Origin: Sapria himalayana
Taxonomy: Eukaryota > Streptophyta > Magnoliopsida > Malpighiales > Rafflesiaceae
Direction of reading: 5' to 3'
Length of the DNA: 64,000 nucleotides
Assembly (NCBI GenBank): GCA_029783825.1
Contig: JAREIK010012050.1
Coordinates: forward strand, 62,001-126,000
Positions 10,981-24,400 of the stretch are shown here, piece after piece. Each line of letters starts with the position of its first letter. Position 1 is the first letter of the stretch. The position numbers and the translations under genes were made by a program. A model generated the notes under the pieces. It searched no databases and was not told where the DNA came from. It worked only from the letters and a program-made list of their open reading frames with translations.

Positions 10981-13920
10981 TCTTTTTTATTTTTATTCAG
11001 TATAATTTTAAATTTTTATTTTAATTATATATCAGTTTATTTTTATAGAAATATTAATTACAAAATAAATTATTACTGAGACAGATATAATTTAAATAAG
11101 TTATATTTAATCAAAAAAATATAATCTTATAAAAATAGGCACAATTTTAAAAACAAAAATTTATTATTTAGTAAAATATTTTATTTTTATTTTGTATCAT
11201 TTTAGATTTTGCATTTATATTTTAATTTATATCATTATTTTTAATAATAGTTTATTAATTATTTATTGATCATTATTTTAATATATATTAATAAAATTAT
11301 TTATATTGAGTTTACATTATATATAATTATTAAGATTATTATAACTAAATATTATATTCACATTTTAAAAAAATTAAAAATTATTAGATTTTCAATGGTT
11401 GTAACCTTCAAAAATTAAAAAAAATCAAAAAATTAAATTTTTTGTTTTTTCATTCTTTAATTAAAAACTATAAATCACTCAAGGCATAAACACTTAAATC
11501 ACTAAACCCCAAAACACCTAAATACCTAAACCATTAAAACTGTTTATCCTGAATAATAAATAATAAATCTCACTTTTATTTGTATTATTTATAATTTTAA
11601 ATATTCATTTTAATTATTTTTTAGTTTATTTTTATAAACTTATAAATTACAAAATATATTATGAGGAAGACAAATATAATTTAAATAATATACTTTTAAG
11701 AACAAAAAATATAAACTTATAAAAAGAACAAAACTTCAAAAACATTATTAATTAGTAATTTATTTTACTTTGATATTGAATAAATTTAGGTTTTTCAAAT
11801 ATATTTTAAATAATATCTATCTTATTTGAAGTAGTTTATTAATTTATTTTTTGATCATTAATATAATATCTATCAATATAATTGTTTATATTTAATTAAT
11901 ACAATATATAATTATTAATATTATCAAAACTAAATATAGTATTCACATTTAAAAAAATTTAAAAATTGATATATTTTCAAAGGTTATAACCTTCAAAAAT
12001 GAGAAAAAATAACAAAAATTTTTTTTTTGTTATATCATTGTTTAAATAAAAATTATAAACCATTAAATACTTAAACACATAAATCTATAAAAATTTAAAC
12101 CCCAAAGCCCCTAAATACCTAAACCTTTAAACTCATAAACCTTAAATATAATTTAAATAATTTATTGAAATATTAATTACAAAATAAATTATGAGTGTTA
12201 CAAATATAATTTAAATAATTTATTTTTTATCAAAAAAAATATAATCTTATAAAATGAGGCAAAAACTAAAAAAAATTATTATTTAATAATAAATTTACTT
12301 TGATTTTTAATCATTTTAGTTTTTGTAATTAAATTTTACTTTATATCTATCATATTAATAATAGTTTATTAATTTATTTTTTGATAATTGAGATAATATT
12401 TATCAATAAAATTATTTATATTTAGTTTATATTATATATTGTTATAATAATTATTATTTCTAAATATTGTATTCATATTTTTTAAAAATTTTAAAATTAT
12501 TATATTTTCAAAGGTTATAATCTTTGAAAATTTGAAAAAATATCAAAAATAATTTATTTGTTATTTCATTATTTAAATAAAACCTATAAACCACTAATTG
12601 CCTAGTACTTAAATGAATAACTTCTAAATCTCGAAAACCCTAAATAGATAATTTTTTTAATCAGATATATCCTAAATAATAAACAATAAATCAATTTTTA
12701 TTTTTTTCATTATAATTTTAAATATTCATTTTAATTATTTATTTGTTTTTTTATAAAAATATTAAGTACAAAATAAATTATGAGTTAGAGAATTATATTT
12801 TATATAAATTATTTTTCATCAAAAAAAATATAGATAAACTTATTAAAAGTAAAAAATTAAAAACAAAAAATTATTATATAATAATATAATTTGCTTTGCT
12901 TCTGAATCATTATTGCTTTTGTAATTATATTTTAATTGATATCTATCATATTAATAATAAATAATTAATTTATATTTTGATCATTATTAGAATATTTTTC
13001 AATAAAATTGTTTATATTGAATTTATATGATATATAAATATAATGATTATTATAACTAAAAATTGAATTCAATTTTGAAAAAAATTTTAAAATTATTATA
13101 TTTTCAAAGGTTATAAGCTTTGAAAATGTGAAAAAATAAAAAAAGACTTTTTTTTTTGATATTTCATTATTTAAATAAAACATATAAACCACTAAATGCC
13201 TAAACACTTAAATCAAAAACTTCTAAATCTCTAAAACCCTAAATAAGAAATAATAATCCTTTTAGACTAGTAACCCTAAATAATAAATAATAAATCTCAT
13301 TATTATTTTTTTCATTATAATTTTAAATATTCATTTTAATTATTTATTTGTTTATTTTTATATAAATATTAACTACAAAATAAATTATGAGGTAGACAAA
13401 TATAATTTATTTTGAAAGAAAAAAAATTTTCAAAACAAAAAATTATTATATAGTAATATATTTTGCTTTCTTCAAAATCATTTTTATATAGTAATATATT
13501 TTTAATCTAAAGATTAGTAATATATTTTGATTTGATTTTGAATCATTGTGTTATGTAAATATATTTTAATTATTATTTATATTATTAATAATAGTTTATT
13601 AATTTAATTTTTGATCATTATTATAATATCTATAATTAAAATTGTTTATATTGAATTTATATTATATATAATTAGTAAGATTAATATAATTATACATAGT
13701 ATTCACATTTAAAAAAATTTTAAAAATTATTTTATTTTAAAAGGTTATAACCTTTTAAAATCACAAAAAAACTAATAAATTTTTTTTTTATTTTTTTATA
13801 TAAATAAAACCTATAAACCACTAAATGCCTAAAAACATAAATTGATAATCTCCTAAATGACAAAACTCCTAAAAATCAAACCATAAAACCAGTATACCAC
13901 ATATAATAAATCATAAATCT
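10981..13920 (+). repeat. Higher-order module M-U-V-W-X
   Basis: The boxes are M (11,470), U (12,050), V (12,580), W (13,185) and X (13,810). From U onward this matches 6,208-8,060 closely, including the triplicated TAGTAATATATTTT motif (13,451, 13,489, 13,515). The M-U-V-W part also matches 49,860-51,640. No coding region is present; long frames here are by-products of AT-rich repeat sequence. Confidence 0.82.
13734..13761. repeat. Palindrome variant with both arms changed (TTTTAAAAGG form)
   Basis: This 28-bp perfect palindrome has TTTTAAAAGG in the left arm where most monomers have TTTTCAAAGG. The right arm carries the matching change, so pairing is kept. The same variant is at 21,769-21,800. 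Confidence 0.93.
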
Positions 13921-15360
13921 CATTTTAATTTGTATTCATTATAATTTTAAATATTCATTTTAATTATTTATTAGTTTATTTTTTATAGAAATATGAATTA
14001 CAAAATAAATAATGAGTTAGACAAATATAATTTTAATAATTTATTTTTAATCAAAAAAAATACACTTAAAAGAAGAAGTAAAAATTTAAAAACAAAAATG
14101 TATTATTTAGTAATATATTGTACTTTGAATTTGAATCATTATATATAGGTTTAGCAATTATATTTTAATTGCTATCAATCTTATTAATAAAAGTTTATTA
14201 ATTTATTATTTGATCATTTTTATAATATCTAACAATATCATTACTTATATTCAATTTAAATGTCTTATAATTATTAAGATTATTATAACTAAATATTATA
14301 TTTACATTTGAAACAAATTTAAAAATTAGTATATTATCTAAGGTTATAAGCTTCAAAAATGATAAAAAATCACAAAAATAATTTTTTTTATTATTTTATT
14401 ATTTAAATACAACTTATAAACCACTAAATGCCTAAACATTTAAATCTCTAGACCCATAAACTCCAAAATACTTTAAATACTTAAACCATTAAACATATAT
14501 AACCTAAATAATAAATAATAAATCTCATTTTTATTTGTATTCATTATAATTTTAAATATTCATTTTAATTATTTTTTAGTTTATTTTTATAGAAATATAA
14601 ATTACAAATTAAATAATTAGTGAGACATATATAATTTAAATAATTTATTTTTTATGAAAAAAATAACCTTATAATAATAAACCAAATTTCAAAAATTTAA
14701 AATTTTATTTAGTAAGATAATTTACTTTGATTTTGAATTATTTTGTTTTCTACAAATATATTTTAATTAATATCTATCTTATTAATAATAGTTTATTATT
14801 TTATTTTTTGATCATTATAATAATATATATTAATAAATTTTTTTATATTGAATTTACAACAAATATAATTTTTATGATTATTATAACTAAGTATTGTATT
14901 CCTATTTTATAACTATTAAAAAAGTATTATATTTTAAAAGGTTATTACATTTGAAAATCACGAAAATTTATAAATATAAATTTTTTGTTATTTCTTTGAT
15001 TAAATAAAACCTATAAACACCTAAATGTGTAAACATATAAATCAATAAACTCATTAACCCCAAAACCACAAAAAACTTAAACAATTAAATAGTTATACCC
15101 TAAATAATAAATCATAAATCTCATTTTTATTAGTATTCATTATTATTTTAAATATATATTTTAATTATTTATTAGTTTATTTTTATATAAATATAAATTA
15201 AAAAATAAATTATTAGTGAGACAAATATAATTTAAATGACTAATTAGTATTTATAAAACCTATAAACCACTAAATGACAAAATTCTAAAATGACTAAACT
15301 CCTAAACCCCGAAGCCCATAAAGACTTAAAACATTAAATTAGTATAGTCCAAATAATAAA
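13921..15360 (+). repeat. Higher-order module A1-A2-A3, copy 1
   Basis: The boxes are A1 (14,415, with ATTTAAATCTCTAGACC), A2 (15,010, ending AAATAGTTATACCC) and A3 (15,258, ending ATTAGTATAGTC). A2 and A3 are only about 250 bp apart because a deletion near 15,235 removed most of the body between them. The module recurs with full spacing at 46,490-47,780 and, inverted, at 56,940-57,600 for A2-A1. Confidence 0.78.
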
Positions 15361-17080
15361 TCTAAATTTTATTAGTATTTATTATAATTTTAAATATTCA
15401 TTTTAATTATTTATCAGTTTATTTTTAATGAAATATTAATTACAAAATAAATTATTAGTTTGACATATATAGTTTAAATAATTTATTTTTCATTAAAAAA
15501 TGCTAATAAAAAAAGGCAAATTTTTAAAAATAAATAATTATTATTTAGTAATATATCTTATTTTGATTTTGAATCATTTTAGATTTTACAATTATATTTT
15601 AATTTATATCATTCTTATAAATACTAGTTTATTAATTTATTTATTGAAATTATTATAATATCTATCAATAAAATTATTTATATTGAGTTTACATTATATA
15701 TAATTATTAAGATTATTATAAGTAAATATTATATTCACATTTAAAAAAATAAAAAATTATTATATTTTCAAAGGTTATAACCTTTAAAAATTAAAAAAAA
15801 ATGAAAAAATTTAAATTTTTTTTTCGTTCTTTAAAAAAAAACTATAAATCACTAATGGTCTTAACAATTAAATCACTAAATTTCTAATCCACAAAACAAC
15901 TAAATACTTAAACCATTAAACCAGTATATCATGAATAATAAATAATAAATCTCAATTTTATTAGTATTCATTATAATTTTAGATATTTATTTTAATTATT
16001 TATTAGTTTATTATTATAGAATTATAAATTATAAAATAAATATGAGTAAGACAAATCTAAATTAATTAATTTATTTTTAATAACAAAAATATAAACTTAT
16101 AAAAAAAGCAAAACATTAAAAAAATTTATTATTTAGTAATATATTTTACTTTGATTTGAATAAATTTAGAATTTGCAAATACTTTTTAAATAATATCTAT
16201 TTTATTAATATTAGTTTATTAATTTATTTTTTGATCATTATTATAATATCTAGCAATGTAATTATTTATATTAAATTTAAATGACTTATATTTATGAAGA
16301 TTATTATAAATAAATATTATATTTACATTTGAAAAAAATTTATAAATTATTATATTTTCAAAGGATATAACCTTCAAAAATTAGAAAAAATAAAAAAATT
16401 AAATTTTATGTTATATCATTTTTAATAAAAATTATAAACCACTAAATTTCTAAACACTTAAATCTATATACGCCTTAACAAAAAAGCCCCTAAATAATTA
16501 AACCTTGAAACTTGTAAACCTTAATTATAATATAATAATTTATTAAAATATTAATTAAAAAATAAATTATAAGTGATACAAATTTAATTTAAATAATTTA
16601 TTTTTCATCAAAAAAAAATATAAGCTTATAAAAAGAAGAAAAAAATAAAAAACAAAAATTATTATTTAGTAATAAATTTACTTTGATTTTGAATAATTTT
16701 AGGTTTTGCAATTATATTTTCATTTATATCTATCATATTAATAATAACATAATAATTTATTTTTAATAATTGATTTAATATCTATCAATAAAATTCTGTA
16801 TATTTTGTTTATATTATATATAATTATAATGATTATTATTACTAAATATCGTATTCACATTTTTAAATAAATTTAAAATTATTATATTTTCAGATGTGAT
16901 AACCTTTGAAAATGTGAGAAAATATCAAAAATAATTTTTTTGTTATCTCATTATTTAAATAAATCCTATAAACTACAAAATGCCTAGACACTTAAGTCAA
17001 TAACTCTGAAATCTCAAAAACTATAAATAGATAATTTTTTTAAACTAGTATACCCTAAATAATAAATAATAAATCTCAAT
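15361..17080 (+). repeat. Satellite monomers M-U-Y
   Basis: The boxes are M (15,840), U (16,430, with the long TTGTAAACCTTAATTATAA form) and a V/Y-like unit (16,968). Bodies and palindromes are normal but diverged. No gene is present. Confidence 0.75.
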
Positions 17081-20000
17081 ATTATTTTTTTCATTATAAT
17101 TTAAAATATTCATTTTAATTATTTAATCATTTATTTTTATTAAATATTATTTACAATATAAATTATGAGTTAGACAAATATAATTAATATAAATTATTTT
17201 TTAACAAAAAATATAGATAATCTTATAAAAAGAACAAAAAATGTCAAAACAAATATTTATTATATAGTAATATATTTTGCATTCCTTCTGAATCATTTTA
17301 TTTTTTGTAATAATATTTTAATTGATATCTATCTTATTAATAATAGATTATTAATTTATTTTTTGATCATTATTAGAATATTTATCAATAAAATTATTTA
17401 TATTGAATTTATATGAAATTTAAATATAATGATTATTATAACTTAATATTGAATTCACTTTTGAAAAATATTTAAAAATTATTATATTTTCAAAGTTCAT
17501 AACATTTAAAAATATTAAAAAATAATAAAAATAAATATTTTCTTTATTTATTTTTTAAATAAAACCTATAACCACTAAATGATTACACATTTAAATCAGT
17601 AAACTCCTAAACCTCGTAATGCCTAAATACATAAACCATTAAACTGCTATATACTACTTAATAATTAATAAATCTAATTTTTATTTCTATTTATTATAAT
17701 TTTAAATATTTATTTTAATTATTTATTACTTTATTTATATAGAAATATTTATTACAAAATAAATTATGAGTGCGAGAAATATAATTTAAATAATTTATTT
17801 TTAATCAATTAAAGTATTTACGCTTATAAAATAAGTAAATATTTAAAAATTAAAAATTATTTTTAAGTAATATAATTTACTTTAATTTTGAATCAATCTG
17901 GGTTTTGTAAATATTTTTTAATGAATATCTATCTTATTATTAATAGTTTATTAATTTAATTTTTGATCATTATTATAATATCTATCAATAAAATTATTTA
18001 TATTGAATTTATATGATATATAATTATTAATATTATTATAACTAAATATTATATAAACATTTCAAAAATATTAAATATTAAATTATTTTCAAAGGTTATG
18101 ACCTATGAAAATTAGAAAAAATTACCAAATTTTTTTTTGTTATTTTATTTTTAAATAAAACCAATAAACCACTAAATGCCTAAAAATATAAATTGCTAAA
18201 CTCCTAAACGACAAAACCTTTTAATACTTAAACAATTAAACTGGTATACATTAATAATAAATCATAAATTTCATTTTATTTTTTATTCAGTTTAATTTTA
18301 AATTTTTATTTTAATTATTTATCAGTTTATTTGTATATAAATATTAATTACAAAATAATTTATTAGTTAAATAGATCTAATTTAAATTAAACTAGTATAC
18401 CCTAAATAATAAATAATAAAACTCATTTTTTTCATTATAATTTTAAATATTCATTTTAATTATTTATTTAGATATTTTTATATAAATATTAATTACAAAA
18501 TAAATTACGAGTTAGACAAATATAATTTATATAAATTTTTTTCATCAAAAAATATATAGATAAATTTTTAAAAACAAATTTCAAAACAAAAAATTATTAT
18601 ATTGTAATATATTTTGCTTAGCTTCTGAATCAATTTAATATTTGTAATTATATTTTAAATGATATATATTATATTAATAATATATTATTAATTTATTTTT
18701 TGATCATTATTAGAATATTTATCAATAAAAATATTTATATTGAATTTATATGATATATAAATTTAATAATTATTATAACTATATATTGTATTCACTTTTG
18801 AAAAAAATTTTAAAATTTTTATGTTTTCAAAGTTTATAATCTTTGAACATGTGAAAAAATAAAAAATATATATGTTTTTCTTATTTCATTGTTTAAATAA
18901 AACCTATGCACCACTAAATGCCTAAACACTTAAATCACTAAACTACAAAAATCCTGATACCCCTATATAGATAATCCTTTAAACTGGTATACATTAAATA
19001 ATAATTAATAAATCTCATTTTTATTTGTTTTCATTATAATTTAAAAAAATCAATTTGATTTTTAGTTTTTTATTTGTTTATCTGTATTAATTATAAAATA
19101 AATTATGAGTTAAAAATATAATTTATAAAAATTATTTTTCATCAAAAAATAGATATGCTTATAAAAAGAATAAAAATTAAAAAACAAATAATTATTATTT
19201 AGTAATATATTTTGCTTTGATTTTGAATCATTTTAGGTTTTGATATTATATTTTAAGTAATATCAATCTTATTCATAATAGATTTTTAATTTATTTTTTG
19301 CTAATTATTAGAATATCTATCAATATAATTGTTTATATTGAATTTATATGTTATATAATTATTATGATTATTATAAATAAATATTGTATTCACTTTAAAA
19401 AAAAATTTAAAAATTATTATATTTTCAAATGTTATAACCTTAAAAAATGAGAAATAATAATAAAAATAAATTTTTTGTTATTTCATTTTTTAAATAAAAT
19501 CCATAGATCATTAAATGATTACTTATTTAAATTATTAAGCTCATAAACCTCGAAACCCCTAAAAACATAAACCTTTTAATAGCTATATTCTACTTATTAA
19601 ATAAAAAATATCATTTATATTTATATTTATTATAATGTTAAATATTCATTTTAATTATTTATAGTTTATTTTTTTAAAAAAATTAATTCTATATAAATTT
19701 CGAATGAGACAAATAATATTTAAATAATTTATATTTAATCAAAAAATATATAAGCTTAATTAAAGAAGGAAAAATTTAAAAATTATATATTATTATTTAG
19801 TAATGTATTTTGATTTGATTTTGAATCATTTTGTGTTATGTTAATATATTTTAATTAATATTTAGATTTTTAATAATAGTTTGTTAATTTAATTTTTGAT
19901 CATTATTATAATATCTATCATTTAAATTATTTATATTTAATTTATATGATATATAATTAGTAAGATTAATATAATTATACATGATATTCACATTTCAAAA

Positions 20001-20220
20001 AATTTTAAATATTATTTTCTCTTCAAAGATTATAACCTTTGAAAATCAGAATAAATCAAAAAAAAAATTTTTTTATTTTTATTATATAAATAAAACCTAT
20101 ACACACCTAAATGCCTAAAAACATAAATTGCTAAACTGCTAAATGACAAAACTCCTAAATAATTTATCGATTAAACTGGTATATTATATATAATAAAAAA
20201 TAAATCTCATTTTTATTAGT
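17081..20220 (+). repeat. Higher-order module N-Z-t-P-Q-X (plus copy 1)
   Basis: The boxes are N (17,560), Z (18,155), t (18,390), P (18,900), Q (19,500) and X (20,095). N to X spans 2,535 bp, against 2,530 bp in 53,310-55,840. The X unit here has no LTR-like insert and so shows the empty site corresponding to 5,480 and 38,206. Confidence 0.85.
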
Positions 20221-21768
20221 ATTCATTATAATTTTAAACATACATCTTAATTATTTAATAGTTTATTTTTATAGAAATATAAATTAAAAAATAAATTATT
20301 AGTGAGACGAATATAATTTAAATATTTTAATTTTTATCAAAAAATATGTAGGCTTATAAATGGATACAAAAATTTAATAATTTAAAATTAATATTTAGTA
20401 ATATATTTCACTTTGATTTTGAATCATTTTAGGTTTTGCAAATATATTTTAAATAATATTTATCTGATTAATAATTGTTTATTATTTTTTTATGATCATT
20501 ATTATAATATATACCAAATAATAATTTATATTGAATTTATATGATATTTAATTATTATGATTATTAACTTCATAATGTATTCACTTTCAAAAAAAATTAA
20601 AAATTATTATATTTTCAAAGGTTATAACCTTTAAAATGAGAACAAATAACAAAAATACTTTTTTTTATTTTATTTTTTAAATAAAATCTATAAACCACTA
20701 AATGAATAAATACTAAAATGAATAAACTTCTAATCCCCGAAGCACATAAATAGTCAAAACATTAAATTAATATAGTCTAAATAATAAATAATAATTCTCA
20801 TTTTTATTAGTATCCATTATAAGTTTAAATATTCATTTTATTTATTTATCAATTTTTTTTTATAGAAATATTAATTACAAAATAAATTATTAGTGAGACA
20901 AATATAATTTAAATAATTTATTTTTCATCAAAAAAATATATATGCTTATAAAAAGAGGCAAAATTTTAAAAATAAAAAATTATTTTTTATTAATATATCT
21001 TATTTTGATTTTGAATCAATTTAGATTTTACAAATATATTTTAATTTATATCATTCTTATTAATACTAGTTTATTAATTTATTTATTGATCTTTTTTATA
21101 ATATCTATCAATAAAATTATTTATATTGAGTTTACATTATATATAATTATTAAGATTATTATAACTAAATACTTAAACCATTAAACTGGTATACATTAAT
21201 AATAATTCATAAATCTCATTTTAATTTTTATTCAGTATAATTTTAAATTTTTATTTTACTTATTTAACAGTTTATTTTTTTATAAATATTAATTACGAAA
21301 TAAATTATTAGTAAGACAGATATAATTTAAATTAAACCGATATACACTAAATAATACAGAATAAATATCATTTTTTCATTATAATTTTAAAAATTCATTT
21401 TAATATTTATTTATTTATTTGTATATAAATATTAATTACAAAATAAATTATGAGTTATACAAATATAATTTATATAAATTATTTTTCATCAATAAAATAT
21501 AGATAAACTTTTTAAAAGAAAAAAAAATTCAATACAAAAAATTATTATATAGTAATATATTTTACTTTGCTTCTAAATCATTTTTGGTTTTGTAATTATT
21601 TTTTAATTGATATCTATCATATTAATAATAGATTATTATTTTATTTTTTGATAATTAATAGAATATCTATTAATAAAATTATTTATACTGAATTTATATG
21701 AAATATAAATATAATGATTATTATAACTAAATATTGAATTCACTTTTGAAAAAAAATTTAAAATTATT

Positions 21769-21800
21769 ATATTTTAAAAGGTTATAACCTTTTAAAATAT
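21769..21800. repeat. 32-bp palindrome, TTTTAAAAGG arm variant
   Basis: The dyad is perfect, with C-to-A in the left arm and the matching G-to-T in the right arm relative to the usual TTTTCAAAGG form. Confidence 0.94.
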
Positions 21801-22366
21801 CAAAAAATAATAAAAAAAATTTTTTGTTATTTTATTTTTTAAATAAAACCTATAAACAACTAAATGCATACATAAAATAAATCAGTAAACTCTTAAACCC
21901 CGTAATACCTAAATACATAAACCATTAAACTGCTATATAATATATAATAATTAATAAATCTAATTTTTATTTCTATTTATTATAATTTTAAATATTAATT
22001 TTAATTATTAATTAGTTTATTTTTATAGAAATATTTATTACAAAATAAATTATGAGTGCTAAAATATAATTTAAATATTTTTTTAATCAAAAAAGATATA
22101 TACGCTTATAAAAGAAGTAAAATTTAAAAATTAAGAATTATTATCCAGTAATATAATTTACTTTAATTTTGAATCAATTTGGGTTTTGTAAATATTTTTT
22201 AATTATAATCAATCTTTTTATTAATAGTTTATTAATTTAAAATTTGATCATTATTATATTATCTATCAATAAAATTGTTTATATTGAATTTATATGATAT
22301 ATAATTATTAATATTATTATAACTAAATATTGTATTCATATTTCAGAAAATCGTAAATTTTTTTAT

Positions 22367-22394
22367 ATTTTCAGAGGTTATAACCTCTGAAAAT
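22367..22394. repeat. 28-bp palindrome, TTTTCAGAGG arm variant
   Basis: The dyad is perfect. The left arm reads TTTTCAGAGG instead of TTTTCAAAGG, and the right arm carries the matching CCTCTGAAAA. This is a paired A:T to G:C change at one stem position. Confidence 0.95.
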
Positions 22395-24068
22395 GAGAAA
22401 ATATTACAAATTTTTTTTGTTATTTTTTTCTTTAAATAAAACCTATAAACCACTAAATGCCTAAAAACATAAATTTCTAAACTCCTAAATGACAAAACCT
22501 TTAAATACTTAAACTATTAAACAAGTGTACATAAATAAAGAATCATAAATCTCAATTTAATTTTTATTAAGTATAATTTTAAATTTTTATTTTAATTTTT
22601 TATTAGTTTATTTTTTTAGAAATATTATTTATAAAATAAATTATTAGTGAGACATATATAATTTATTTTTCATCAAAAAAATATATATCCTTATAAAAAG
22701 AGGCAAAATTTTAAAAACAAGAATTTATTATTTTGTAATATATTTTATTTTTATTTTGAGTCATTTTAGATTTTGCAATTATACTTTAATTTATGTAATT
22801 CTTATTAATAATTGTTTATTAATTTTTTATTGATCATTATTATAATATCTATTAAAAAAGTATTTATATTGAGTTTATATTATATATAATTAATAAGATT
22901 ATTATTACTGAATATTATATTCTCATTTAAATAAAATTAAAAATTTTTATAATTTCAAAGGTTATAACCTTCAAAAATTAAAAAAAAATCAAAAAATTAA
23001 ATTTTTTATTTTTTTATTCTTTAAATAAAAACTATAAATCACTAAAGACCTAAACACTTAAATCACAAAACCCAAAAATACCTAAATAATTAAACCATTA
23101 AACTAGTATATCCGGAATAATAAATAATAAATCTCTATTTCATTAGTATTCATAATAGTTTTAAATATTCATTTTAATTATTTATTAGTTTATTTTTATA
23201 GAATTATAAATAAAAAACAAATTATAAGGAAGACAAATATAATCTAAATAATTTACTTTTAATAAAAATAAATATAAACTTATTAAAAGAAGCAAAACAT
23301 CAAATAAATTATTATTTAGTAATATATTTTATTTTGATTTTGAATAAATTTTGCATTGCAAATATATTTTAAATAAAATCTTTCTTATTAATAATAGTTT
23401 ATTAATTTATTTTTTGATCATTAATATAATATCTATAAATATAATTGTTTATATTGAATTTACAAGATATATAATTATTAAGATTATCATAACTAAATAT
23501 TGTATTCACATATAAAAAAAATTTAAAAATTGTTATATTTTCAAAGGTTATAACCTTCAAATATGATAAAAAATAACAAAAATAAATTTTTTGTTATATC
23601 ATTGTTTAAATAGAACATTTAGACCATTAAATGCCTAAACACATAAATCTTTAAACTCCAAACCCCAAAGCCCCTAAATACCTATACCTTTAAACTCATA
23701 AACCTTAAATATAATTTAAATAATATATTGAAATATTAATTACAAAATAAATTATAACTGATACAAATATAATTTAAATAATTTATTTTTCATCAAAAAA
23801 ATATATAAGCTTATAAAAAGAAGCAAAAACTAAAAAACAAAAATTAATATTTAGTAATAAATTTTACATTGTTTTTGAATCATTTTAGGTTTTTTAATTA
23901 TATTTTAATTTATATCTATCATATTAATATTAGCATATTAATTTATTTTTTGATAATTGATATCATATCTATCAATAAAATGTTTTATATTTAGTTTATA
24001 TTATATATATTTATAATATTTATTATTACTAAATATTGTATTCACATTTTTAAAAAATTGTAAAATTA

Positions 24069-24104
24069 TCACATTTTCAAAGGTTATAACCTTTGAAAAT
24101 GTGA
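24069..24104. repeat. 36-bp perfect palindrome, among the longest in the array
   Basis: The left arm TCACATTTTCAAAGGTTA is followed directly by its exact reverse complement, with no spacer. It could form a cruciform with an 18-bp stem, or bind a dimeric protein. The box of the Z unit starts about 50 bp further on. Confidence 0.96.
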
Positions 24105-24400
24105 AAAAAAATAAAAAATATTTTTTTTTATTATTTTTTTGTTTAAATAAAACCTATAAAACACTAAATGCCTAAAAACATAAATCGCTAAACTTCTAAA
24201 CGATAAAACATCTAAATACTTAAACCATTAAACTGGTAAACAATAATAATAATTCATAAATCTCATTTTAATTTTTATTCAGTATAATTTTTAATTTTTA
24301 TTTTAATTATTTATCAGTTTATTTTTATAGAAATATTAATTACAAAATAAATTATTAGTGAGACATATCTAATTTAAATTAAAACAGTATCCCGAAATAA

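Larger units (their letters stand above)
20221..24400 (+). repeat. Mixed satellite monomers A3, Z-t, N, Z, M, U, Z-t
   Basis: The boxes are A3 (20,690), a Z cut short at about 21,172 (ACTAAATACTTAAACC spans the joint), t (21,340), N (21,850), Z (22,445), M (23,020), U (23,610), Z (24,150) and t (24,390). A loss near 22,660 shortens the unit after the second Z. This is the least regular part of the plus block. No gene is seen. Confidence 0.75.

Noticed and set aside
12965..13207. Frames of 60-82 codons rich in F, I, N, Y and K that recur across the satellite (for example 7,121-7,369, 14,727-14,912, 46,811-47,035, 51,367-51,567).
   Set aside because: They are repeats of the same monomer read through the palindrome and body. 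Low-complexity AT-rich codons and frequent breaks in sister monomers rule out genes.
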